Source: Amphirosellinia nigrospora (lineage: Eukaryota; Ascomycota; Sordariomycetes; Xylariales; Xylariaceae). From it: 64,000 nucleotides of DNA. Of this stretch, positions 46,633-58,605 are shown piece by piece (the stretch's first letter is position 1; each line of letters opens with the position of its first letter). The notes beneath the pieces were generated by a model, which ran no database searches, was not told where the DNA came from, and was given only the letters and a program-made list of their open reading frames with translations. The position numbers and the translations under genes are program-made. Location of the stretch: contig SCHM01000001.1 in NCBI GenBank assembly GCA_004123355.1, positions 6,316,001 to 6,380,000 of the forward strand, written 5' to 3'.

Positions 46633-49600
46633 GGCAGGTCCTCCCGCATCTCGACGAATCAAACCAACCTCACCCCCCTGTGATGTGACTCCGTGTTGGC
46701 CATGCGCACCAGACTATAGCATCGAACCAGAAAGGCGGGAACCGGGATGAGATGTGTTCGGAGATGGATATATTGTCTTGTTACTATTTTTTTTCCCTTG
46801 GTTTGCAATATCGAGGTTCTTCGCATTTGCGGGACTATTTATAGCCCATTTCCGCGTCCTGGGTTCGAATAAGATCAGGCGACGCGGGAGACAGAAATTA
46901 CTATAGGCAATGATGCATGCATGTATGGTCATATATGCCTATATATGTGCGCATATATTGGCACTCGGCCTTCACTTGTGCAGTACCTGTTCGGATGTGT
47001 CAACCGCGTCGGCTAATATCGGGGAGGATGTATATCATGAAGCCAGGGAATTCCGCACGCGTAGCCGGGCACATCAATACCCAACGCCACGACATGGTAA
47101 AACTGGTATCTAGTGTGTATTGAGGCGAACATGTGTGGTGATATAAACCAGTAGACTGGTGCTCGTCTTCTTTATAAAGGGTTTGGTGGGCATGTGCGAA
47201 ATGTCTCAACCACCACAAGTAGTTATTCTACGGGCGTCTAATAAAAAAGGAATGGCATTCCGTAAAGATATGAGATAGGAGTGGCGGAGCGGAGCGACGG
47301 GTCCGCCTCTGATCCAGAAATGCCCGAGCCAAGCTTCTCGAACAGGTTTCTCTCTTCGGAGCGTCTCACATCGGCATGAGCGAAGCACTGACACGAAACA
47401 GTATTGGTGGCGGCAAGTAGTTCGCCTAGCGTTTGCCGGTCTCCGTGCCATCACCCTGTCAGGTACGAAGAGGTTCGCTTCGGCACGCTATGGACTATTG
47501 GAAACTACTGTCATTCACACGACCATCTGCGGCAGGCAAGTTCACTCCCTCGTAAACGGAATGTCATGCCCATCGGGAGGTGTGGCACGATTAGAGACTT
47601 GGAGGCTAGTTCGTAAGATCGGGCTTGAAATAGGCCATCGCGTGTGCCTTTAGAGACATCCAACCTGCAACCTGCTCGGCTAATGATAAAAGTCCCTAGG
47701 CGCCTGAGTGACGATGCCCACCAAACGGAAAATTGACGCTTGGTGCGTTAACAGACTAGCGAGACATGCAGCGCTTGGCATGCAACTCCACAAGATCCTG
47801 GGGCTTTAGCAGGATGAGATTGCGTTAAGTCCCGATTTTACGGAAATTTCTATGATTGAGTTTCTTCAAGGGAGCATGTCTTGAAAAGGTTATATAGTGC
47901 TGATACCAAGTTCTCGGAGGAGAAGGACGTAATCTCCTTGGAAATTACTACCGTCCAACGAAAACTACCTTGTCTTTCTAAACTCTAGGAGAGATAAGTA
48001 TAGCCATCAACTAGCCGAGGCTATCAAGTATGAAGATGCGTTGCCAGGATCGCGTGAACAAAAACCAGCTTAATCTATTTGAACATGGTAGACTAATATT
48101 ACTCGGTTGGGTGTGCTGATACAGATTTTATGGCATGTAGTAGGTTGTCGTCGGTCATCTGTCTCTTGCGAGGATTGACCGGTATGCGAAAGATCACGAC
48201 ACCTTCGTTGAGCTTGCACCATTGCTACTTGGGGTAGATCAGGTTGACATATGTTGCTAATTCGAAATTTGCATGTTAACAAATAGAACGTGGGGTTTAG
48301 GCTCAGCTTGAATGGGGGCGTAATCAGTTTGCGGTACACTCTTTATGAGATGACAAAGCAAAACTTTGCGCATCTTTTTTTGTCAAAATGCCTACATGTG
48401 TCACATATGCATAGGCTGAAAGATTTCAGTTACTCTTCTACTTAGAGTTGTCAATTACCTATCTAGGCGGTTAGCACTACGTCAGACCAGGGTTTCCCAA
48501 CCGGACGACCAGGAAAGTTTTTAATCCCTCGGCTAGCCATCTAGAGGTGCCGGATTCTGCAGCTGGACGATCGCATTTCTATGATTGGCCCCAAAGCACA
48601 AGATGTTGGTTAGTGTGAAGAGCCTACCGGCCGGGAGAAACCAACCCGAGCGGCATCATTAGGGATTGTGATTTGAGATGTAGTATTGGCCTCAACTTGG
48701 CTCAAAGTACTTGAGGCGACAGCCTCGAATATTCGTGCCGATGCTGTCTAGCAACGAGCTGTCTCTCAAATCCTCGGCTCTGCTGAATGGCACTATTGTG
48801 ACCTTGGCCAGGAACCTGGCTGATCCTAGCCCCAGAAATCGTGAAGTGGCAGGCTAGTTTATTTTTTTAAACTGACGGCAACTGGGGCCTTTTCTTTTCC
48901 GCCGGTCCTCCTTCCTTTTCAGTGCAAGGGATAGTAGGTGCAAAGGAGGTGTAAAAATAAAATAAAAATAAAAGGAAAGAAAAACCTTGGCTCCGGGGCC
49001 TCCTCCAGGGCGTCAACTAGAGAGCAGTGTGTCACATTACATCCGGTAGGGTCCTCTGGGGCTCTCTGATTTCGATGGTTCAACAATCGCATGATAGCCT
49101 CATTGATTGCGTTAACCAGCAGGCGTTGCGTGGACTCGAAGGAGATGTTGGTCGTCGGCACACTAGAACCTAGACCGGGATTGGGTTCCGTGGGCCAAGT
49201 CTTCGCTTCTGGGTTGGACCCTGATAACCAGCGAGAGCTCTGGCTTCTCTGGGCGCGACGTCGTCATGGGCCGCTCTCTGCTCTCTAATAGAATGTGTAC
49301 ATGTGTGCACATTCCGTACCCACCAAGCTTCTCGCTGCAACACGAACATGGTCCCATGGTTTCCCCGCAGCGCGAGCCGACGAGGAAACCCGTCATCCCG
49401 CAGCCGCTTGAAGGCCCGTGGTGCACATGTGAACCAGTATTACTTACACACTTAGGCCAACGCGAGTGAATAAGGCCCCCGGTGCCTGTGTCTGTATGAT
49501 ATAATAACCTGTAAATGCGCATAAAGCTTTCGTGCATGCATATTCCTGAAGCGACTCCTGAAGACCAGGTAGCAGGAGAGAGACCACTTGGCCTCAGGAG

Positions 49601-51530
49601 AGTCTTGATATGCCCTGCAACTGAATCCTATCCTAGCACACTAGTAAGCGTTCCTTGCGTTGGCCTGATCCGTAGTGTATAGCTGAGGTAGCTCGGGAGA
49701 AAATGTTTAATTCTTAATTTTCCTTGAGTGAGGGTCAGAATACTTTCCCGAGTAGTTGGTAGCCGTCATCAAGCATCAAGGTCCATAGCGGGCCAAAAGT
49801 TCGACGTAGCATTTCTACCCCCTTATACTGTTATACGGGACTGTACATTGTGCTATCTAAATCTAGTATCGCCGAAAATAAAATACAGAAAACCTCATGG
49901 GAAGTGTCTGCGGTAATATGCTAAGCAGTTGACGGCAGCACTGCACAAGTATACAGTAGGACAGCGGTGCTCCCTCGGTCGATCACCGCTATCATCGACA
50001 GGTACTTAAAGCCCAAGGGGGCAGTTTGCCCACGAAGCTTGTTTGCAAGAGGTAATTCTTCCCAGTCGGCGCTAGATAAACTACCTAAGTAAGTATAGAG
50101 GGCCAAGCTAGCGGGTTAGCCACACATGACTAGCTCAATTTATACCGGCTATCGTCGCCTGCATAGCTTACTTAGTACTTGGGTAGCACTACGAGGTCCC
50201 TCGGCCTCAGCTGGGAGTCTACCCGCGTACTGTACCGCACTTATCATCCCCCATCGTCAACATGCACTATCGATGCAGCTCAAGCACTATACTCAAGTAT
50301 AGGTCGTATCCAAGCTGACTGTCACGTCTATATGTATCATTATTATAGCATGTATTGAAGATATTGATGCCGTTATACCGTCTACTCGTCTCTCTGGTTA
50401 TGGGTGACAGATGTCTTGTACGGTATTTACGATACCCGGCACTGTATATACCTGTGCCCTGTGCCCCTTTGCGTCTTTGACCCATCGATCCACAGGCGCA
50501 GCAGCGGTACTCGGGCCACCCACTATCCACGCAGAGAGCGGAGCGCGTACCTACAATAGAGGAAAGACAACCTTGAGAAACCAGCTAGGGCCTTTATACC
50601 GTATCTACACTAGATACCCTAGGTAGTAGCCATCCACACGCCCCCTACCTGCCTTGTCTATCTACCTATCTAAGGTTACCTACTTAGAACTTACCCCCGT
50701 CCACTCATCCTTTCTTATATCCCAGAGTGAGACTATCGAATCGAACCCTATTTGTGCTGCTATCCCGCGAGCGTTCCCTTGGGCATAACCACCCAGGCAT
50801 CGCTTAAACTTAATCAATAACTTGGATGGCAATGTCTTCATTGCGTGTATCTTGATTCCATTCTACTTTCTGACGAGCCGATTCCCGCCCGATTTTTGTA
50901 TGTAAAGGGAGCCGAACGCGACACGCCGTTTTTACGCATTGTTATACTTCTCGGTCTGCTGAATTGCCTTTTCACAACGAGCTTCGACGTATTATCCGCC
51001 TACCTGCATGGCTTCATCCATTACATCGCTAGATAGGGATATCTGTATAGCCTAAGGCATCGCCCATCACAACGCCGCGGTCGATCCTCTCTCTCGAAGT
51101 ACACCGTCTCCACGGCGTCCGACGACAGCTCCCCATTGTTCGACTTGCCTTTGCTGCGATTCATCCATCGTCCGATCTACTATTAGAACTATAGCTCCGT
51201 TACTCTTGCAATAGTAGATACCGCGTCGTCGTCTGTATCCGAGCGTCAGTGTCTATAACAAAAGGGGCCTCTGGACGAGGTAATAATCGGTCACTGTATC
51301 TTTCGCGCATCACGGTATATATATAGTCAAGCTTGATTTGCCGGCCGCCCATTCTGTTGCACAGCGTCCTGTCTCCTGCTTGTGCAACTCCCCGCCCGGT
51401 CGTCTGTCCGAACTTTCACTTGGGTTGGAAGGAGAACACTGTACCCCGCGCGTTTTGGGAAATATACAAACTCGGCTGTTGGCTTAATTAATCAACTACA
51501 TCACCTAAGGCCTGCAGCCCACTGTTCACC
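46633..51530. other. Gene-poor region upstream of SKN7
   Basis: Nearly 5 kb without a supported gene. Open frames are short, overlap on both strands and show no domain or splice pattern. TACCTA/TAGGTA words recur (for example 50550-50690). A purine/pyrimidine mix with no tRNA or transposon signature is seen. The right end, with CT-rich stretches, should be the SKN7 promoter and 5' leader. Confidence 0.45.
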
Positions 51531-53818
51531 ATGCCTGGTGAAGGCGACTTGGCGGGCGTCGCGCAGGGCGCCGGCAATAATTCAAGCGACTTTGTGAGTA
51601 GTAGTGAATTTTAACTTTGCTTTCCAAGACTCCCTTGTCGCGGTTAGATGCATATGTATTTGGCTAACGTGAGGCACACGGGGAACCAGGTTCGCAAATT
51701 ATATAAGTAAAACACCCTCTTACGTATGGCCTGTGTCTTGTCTTTGTCATGTAATACTAACAGACCGCTGCTATTAACCAGGATGCTCGAAGATCCGGCT
51801 TATAGCGAAGTGGTTAGATGGGGCGATCATGGTGATAGCTTCGTTGTCTTAGAGGTGCGCTCTCGTGACTGACTTCTCGGCTCTGTTTCTAATTAAAGGC
51901 TCTTCCGGCTAACAGTGACTACAGAACGAAAAGTTTACGAAAACCATCTTACCCAAACACTTCAAACATAGCAATTTTGCGAGCTTCGTTCGGCAACTGA
52001 ACAAGTATGATTTTCACAAAGTGCGGCATAATGAAGAAAATGGACAGTCTCCGTATGGTGCCTCGGTAAGGCTGGACCAATCCTCGACAGAATATCCAAA
52101 AACCGCTAACCTCTCGTATAGGCGTGGGAGTTCAAGCATCCCGAATTTCGAGCGGACAGAAAGGATAACCTTGACAATATTCGACGGAAAGCTCCAGCCC
52201 CAAGGAAAGCCCAGAATCCCGAAGAACAGTTTTCTCTACAGAACCAGCAGGTCGTTGTCCTTTCTGAAACGTTAGCAGCTACACAACAGCAGATACAACA
52301 ACTGCAGGAGTCGTATTACGAAATCATGAACGCAAACAAGGTTTTCGTTGACGAAATTTTACACCTGCAAAGAGTAGTTAAGGCACAGCATCAAGTCCAT
52401 AATGAGCTTGTAAGTCATCTCAGTAAGACAGAAGAGAGAAGGGGAAATGGGTCCTCCAATCATCCTAACCCGCCATTCAACCCGGGCCAAAATCTCCTAT
52501 CAGATGGTTCGGAAACTACCTCGGAACTGCGTCGGGCTCGTGATATCCTCAACGGTTTGTCAATAGAGCATGTCGCAGACAGAGATCTAAATAGGATGTC
52601 AGTTGCCTTCCATCAAGCAGGCGGTTCGCCTGAATCCGTTGGATCTTCTTCGATGATGGGCCCTCCGGGCGCTGCTGGCGTCACTCCATTTCTGCATGAC
52701 CCGCTTAACGACATGCGACATCTGGTGTATCCTGTGGGTCAGAATATCGGTATCGATCCATTTGCTCCCGAGCACATGAATAACATCCCATATAATCGGC
52801 CTGGAGGGGATAATGGGCTACCCCCAACTTCAGACTTTAACTCTGCGCCAGCAATGGCGGCGAATACGCCACCAAGTTTACCAGGTGGTTCAGCCTGGGG
52901 AGCTAAGAAACCACAAGTCCTGCTGGTTGAAGACGATCGAACTTGTGCTAGGATAGGCTCGAAGTTTCTAACCCAGCATGAATGTGTTGTGGAGGTTGCG
53001 GTACGTCAAGTTGATCCTTCTTTCGTTAACTTGACGCAAGATGACTAACATCCAATAGAAGGACGGTCTGGAAGCTGTCAACAAAGTCAACGCCAGACAA
53101 ACAAACCCCTACGATTTGATCTTCATGGATATAGTGATGCCCCAGCTCGACGGCGTTAGTGCCACCGCCATGATACGAGATATCCATCCCCACACACCCA
53201 TTATTGCTATGACTTCAAATATTAACCAGCAAGATCTTGAGATGTATTTCCAGTGGGGTAAGTTCAGTGATCCCTTGGTCCTTTTGATAACTGGACTATG
53301 CTAAAAGGTGGCCAGGGATGCGAGATGTGTTAGCCAAACCATTCACGAAAGAAGGTATGATCGGCAAGTTAAGAAGACACCTGGCTACTATGCTGCGGAA
53401 CCCTCCTGCTCCCAGTGACGGCATGATGGAGACGGTGTATCCGAACGCAGGGTCTGCTCAACCTCCAACGCCAGGGCCATACTCAAACCAAGGTATGGGA
53501 ATGGCTCCGCTTTCCGCGACGTCCTCTGGTCCCATCACAAAATTTGACACCACGCCAATACAGTCGCCTGCTACGAGTAGCTCTTGGCACTCCCCAAGCC
53601 AGTTACCTCACCCTTCACCGACTATAGGTCAGGAGCATGGCGGATACCTGGCTGCTGGAAGTGGTGCTCAGATGGTGCTCACGCCAGGTGGCACCCAGAA
53701 GCCGCATTTTACAGGCGGCATGATACCCCAGATGGCAGCATCTCAACGAATGCCACTCGATGGACCCCCCGAGAAACGGCAGCGTATATACGGTCCTCCT
53801 GGGAACTATGGCCAATAG
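51531..53818 (+). CDS. SKN7: SKN7-type transcription factor: HSF domain plus response regulator
   Basis: Seven exons (51531-51593, 51690-51706, 51782-51854, 51925-52065, 52122-53000, 53059-53257, 53316-53818) give 624 residues. Residues about 18-120 are an HSF-type DNA-binding domain (F-V-R-K-L-Y-K-M-L, then [12 protein letters not shown]). A Gln-rich coiled coil spans about 150-205. A receiver domain follows (V-L-L-V-E-D-D at about 364-370; phospho-acceptor Asp about 415 in [11 protein letters not shown] after the last splice). The tail is Pro/Ser-rich. Skn7 is the nuclear output of the Sln1-Ypd1 phosphorelay and controls oxidative and cell-wall stress genes. The second exon is 17 nt and encodes the start of the DNA-binding helix. 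Confidence 0.95.
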
Positions 53819-56800
53819 TCTTCGCTCATCGAGTCCATCGGGTGATCTGAATTTGTATATACTGTGTTGGCATTTTTTTATTTGCGTGGCAACGGCCATC
53901 CCACGCCGTGTTCAGATATCGATTTCTCGATACAAGCGGACGATGCGACGATGTCGAAGACCCTGGTCTGGATAGATTTGATTCAAACTGCGAAACCTTT
54001 GCGGGCAACCTCCGCGCGGCCATTTGTGTGGCTCGCGCCACCCTAAAGAGGTTGAACAATCTCGCAGAGTAGGTCGCTACGTGACGATGATATCTTGTTT
54101 CTTCGAGGATAAAAGGTACCTGGGTGGGGCTGTTAGATGGTTGGGTATACCAGCGGCTTGTGGTTATAACGGTGACGCCCTTCTCGGCCGATCACGACGA
54201 ACAGTGTCACAATAGACAACAACGTGAAAACGGCGAAATCATCGTGCATGGTGCACCCTATCTTTGGGGGGTGGGGTAAATAGACCGAGGGTTGAAATGC
54301 CAAGTGGGAGAAGTCTAACCCTCCTCACGATTTGTCGCCGACATAGGTCTTCATTGGTGATCACCTCTCTTGGAGTAAGGCTCAAGGTTTGTGAGCCCTT
54401 TTGTCAGACAATAGAAAACCCAATTATCCACGTTCTGGCCAAGACGAAGTATTGCGCATGGCTCAACATCGAAGAGGAATGGGAGTTCGGTAGTAACGTG
54501 ACTGTTTCGTAGTGGTGGGAAGGCGAGGGCCGACTGGAACCAAGTTATTCGTCGAGTACGAAGTTGTCATGCTGGCTGTCGCTCGTCGGTCTATCCAAAG
54601 TTGCCATATCGTGCGTGGATAGGTATAGTCGGTCATTCAACCTTGCCAGGGGCAAGAGTAGAGCGAGTCTCGGTGCCCTCTATCCTTTATATGGCCCTCT
54701 TCTGTAATTTCATCTGCCTCTGGGCTTGTTTTGGGGTGGAGGGTTGGGCACCACGTAGCTAGAAGGGTTAGCAATCCCCTATGATACGAATGAGCTTTTG
54801 ATTTCGGTTCGCTCTCCCTAGTCTCGTGTCCGTAAATCGTCGAAGCAGGGTCCCGCTAGGTTCGTTTTGTCCTATCCGGTGATCCGCAGGTGCTTTCTCA
54901 TCTTTCCCATATTTTTATTCCTCTCCTTTCTTCTCTGTTCTCCATAGGCAATAGCAGCGTCACCTCCCTACTATCGTCCTCCACGACACCACCATTGCTA
55001 TAATGCAGGTGGCATTTGTTAACGTATGGCATAGCCCCAGTACCAAGAACCCCGACGATGATGATGCCAAAACGTAGGTTCCGTTATACCGGAGGAAGGG
55101 TGGGTTGGGTGTGCAAGTGATTAAGGAAAAGAATAATAATAGTGTGCGGGAGAGTGATTGTCAGAAATAAGTACTCTCGTCAGCCCCTCAAGGAAGGGGG
55201 CGAACAATTCCTATAATAAGACGCAGCACATTGCGTGGTTACATGCGTCAGCTAAGTATTAAAGTTTGTCCTCCGGGGGAAATTTTCTGGCTTGGTCCTC
55301 GTTTCCGATGGAAAAAACGTATATGCATAAGATAATTTATCGAACCTAAAGCTGTAAGAGGGGTATTAATAATAAAGAAACAAGCAGAATCGAAACCCAA
55401 AACCCCAAAAGAAGAAGAGAAAAAGTCATCGAGCCTGGCCATTGTGGCCTGCCTTGGATTGGTATATGGGTGGGTGGAGAGAACGGGATGTTGTGACGCG
55501 GGTTTGGGTTGGGTAGATATGTATGAATAAGCGAGGTAAGGCGGGCGGTAGAGGCGCAGATGATGGAGTATATCTCCCATGTGTACGTATCCATCCATCG
55601 GTGTACATGCCTAAAACTGCGCGCACCCGGAGGCAAACGAGAGACCGAGAGATACGGACGTATTAATGCTCCTTACTATTGGGTGTCCACATGTTCCCAA
55701 CTCGCCTGATGCTTGCGTAGGCCTCACCGAGGGGGTTCGGATCTAGCCATTCGCTTGCTCGATCTCCTCACCGCTTAGCTTGGTTTTTGGTCGAGTAGCA
55801 TGAACGCCGGTGATGTCGGGAGGATTTAATATGATCTACGGTGGTGAATCCTCTGCGGTCCAGCCCGACCTAGCCTGGCCGGCGCTCGTACGCTTTAATT
55901 TAAACTCTTCATGTTATTTATATGTAACGTCACGGCCAATTTGTCACACCATGGCCAATCGTCTGGAGGCAAGCAAGCAGCTCACTCGCGATTAGAGTTG
56001 TCTCGTGCTTTTCAAATCTCCAGTTTTATCTTGATTTGTTTGCGAGAACCTGGAGCAGGCAAGCAAGGGACGTATATCAATAACTCCCTACATGAGAGCT
56101 GAAAACTCTATCTCAAAATTATCATTCGATCGGATCTTTTGCCGTCACACAAACTCGCAAGATGTTTGATCTCGCTTGACCGTGTATTTGCTGAAACTTG
56201 GGATGAAGAACTCAAACGGAGCTTGTGACGAATGCAGCAGGAGACACGGATGTGGACCTGGGCCTTCAACAATATAACGGTTGATAAACCCGCTAATGTT
56301 CTAGGCTTGGGATCGGCTAGGATCTTTCGTCTTCTGGAACACTGTCTTATACGATTCGCTCCGGGGTCCCTTGTCCGTTTCTTTTTGGGAGCAGTTATTG
56401 GTGCCAACCCTGCCATACCATCATACCTCGTCGACCCTTACATCAATTTACAAAGAGAGTATAGAAAAGTGGCGTTTTGGTGATCTTACCCACTTCCCCG
56501 GATCAATTAAAATATACCTTGAAAGTGGTCAAGTATGCATGCAGGCCAGGGAGGCCGGCATACTTGGCTGTCGTCTCATGAAAATTGTGAATGGAAACAA
56601 GCCTTTGTGGAATGTATACGGATGAACCGACGATCGGGCCTCGTTGGAAACGATGCAACCACTTCGGTCGTCAGGGTAGTAGCGCGAGCCCCCGTCGCCG
56701 GCGATAGAGCTTCACCTACATTATACCTGGGTATAAGTACTGTGTATCACCGAGTTGTCTTATCCGGCTGGCCTGGCGCACAAAACGGTTGCAGTTTCCT

Positions 56801-58605
56801 ATGGCTTGTTATACCTAGGTATGCTTTGTTGATTGTATCAGTATCGTACACGATTCGAAGTCTCCAACTAGGTACCCCTGAGATGAGCCTCGCGTGACTG
56901 ATTGGACGCCACAGAACTTAATTCTCGTCTACATATACACTTGTAATACTTGTAATAACGCGACGGGGTCCTTTCATCACGAATACGGCACCGTACTAAC
57001 CTCCTCGTTGGCAAGGCGCTGCGATACTATCGTAATGCTCACCACGCTACACCAGCAGTGTAACCATTTTGGACAAGTTGCATCGTTTGCCTGCGGTATT
57101 CCCACAGCTGGGCGCGTTCGCCGGTGGTCTGGACACCACTCTAGACCGCACGTCACCCGTACCGTAGCCCACTCAACGGTGAATAGTCCAGTCAGGCTCC
57201 ACTGTCGCCGACGGGGACCCCTGTCGGCGTTAGGGGTCTAGACCGTGCCGATATGGGTGTAATATCCCCAAGATCCTTTCTAGCCATGTCAACAAGAGGT
57301 AGCGTACTTACTCTACTGTAGTGCCTGCGTTACATAGTACGTTTGTCCTCCATTTATACAGATGACGTCTAGTAGACGCATGCGAACAAGAGCCTACTAA
57401 AGGACCTCGGGAAAGCATAAGCTACAGCTATATTACACGCCCAAGCGAGGTTTGAGTTACAGGCAACCGCTGTGCCTAAGAACAATGCCAGAGCCGAAGG
57501 GATGGCCTCGTCGGATCGGAACGGAGCTTTGGCGGACAGTATATAAAGGATAGGCAAACTGGTTGGAACCTTGACGTACACGTGGTCTACATGTACTTCA
57601 GCGGAGCACACCAACGCCCCCCTCGGGAAATGTGCCGATCTGGAGCCAGAATCTTTTTGAAATGAAATAAATACTTATATGAAGCCGTCGGGTCGGGGCT
57701 AGATAAGGGATTTATAAGGCTCGTGATAACAGATACATAGGTGTGCTCACAAACCTATCCACACACCTCAGCCAATCCTCCTCCACCATGTAGACCTTGA
57801 AGGACGAAAATCTCCGTGATACGACGCTTTAAACGAGGCCGGATAGTACCTAGGTACGACATAATTAGAGAAGATGCCAGCATCAACCCTTCGACCTAGC
57901 ATTGTTCTGTATCACGTAATTAGATGTTGTTCGTCGGAGTCTACGACGGATAAGATAATACTTGGCAAATGGAATATAATCCCATATTTGGAATCAGACA
58001 ATTAGAAAAAGTGAAGCTTTCCTACCTCCGTTGTAGAAGGTCGAATTCAGCACCTAGTTCACTGGCCAATTGGATCTGCCTACTTATATGAAGCGTATCG
58101 TGTGGCTAGTGCGTGGCTGAATGATAGTCACCTAACCTACCTAAGTAGGCACTGATTCGAAGGTTAAAAAGTTCCCTAAATGATCGAATTATCGAGCGTC
58201 TGAGATTGCTTGGGATGTCAGCAAGTTATACTTGAATAGAAAATCGTTTATTCTTTTACATCTACAGAATGTACATACAGTCACTATCAAGCATCCATTT
58301 GGGAAACTCCCCCTCCCCCCTCCAAAAAAAAAGTCACAGTGCTAGTATGCTATATCTCCATAGATAACACACAAATCATGGAATACACACCGTATGCGCA
58401 CTGTAACACTGCCAAACCCACCTTGTTACCATCAACCACTGCCCCTCCATCAATTGAGTCATCACGGTATTTCAGTATACGAAAAAAAGCCCCCCACATT
58501 GGCACATCGGCCAAACATCGCTCGATCTATCACCGATCTTCCCATAGCACAACATCACGTCCCGAGCCATCCTAAGCCGAGTTCCGATCGAGTTCCTGCG
58601 GCGCA
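53819..58605. other. Gene-poor region between SKN7 and eIF2B-epsilon
   Basis: About 4.8 kb. The left part should be the SKN7 3' UTR. No coding exon is supported; frames near 55.25-55.64 kb (minus) are Tyr/Pro-rich translations of low-complexity DNA. Palindromic words ATACCTAGGTAT (56811-56822) and a hairpin at 57206-57229 are present. A 66-codon ATG frame at 58378 lies in the likely 5' leader of the next gene. Confidence 0.45.
57206..57229. repeat. Short inverted repeat (hairpin)
   Basis: Seven-base perfect arms (CGCCGAC and GTCGGCG) enclose ten bases that are themselves nearly self-complementary. It stands alone in a gene-poor stretch and does not follow a gene end. Confidence 0.6.

Noticed and set aside
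46860-46890. GGTTCGAAT resembling a tRNA T-loop
   Set aside because: No matching acceptor stem, D-arm or anticodon arm could be found around it.
55248-55636. Overlapping minus-strand frames of 116 and 96 codons
   Set aside because: Pro/Tyr/Ser-rich translations of low-complexity DNA, open in several frames at once, without domain support.
58378-58575. 66-codon ATG frame before eIF2B-epsilon as a regulatory upstream ORF
   Set aside because: The transcription start is unknown and the frame ends well before the main ATG, so I cannot say it is in the mRNA.
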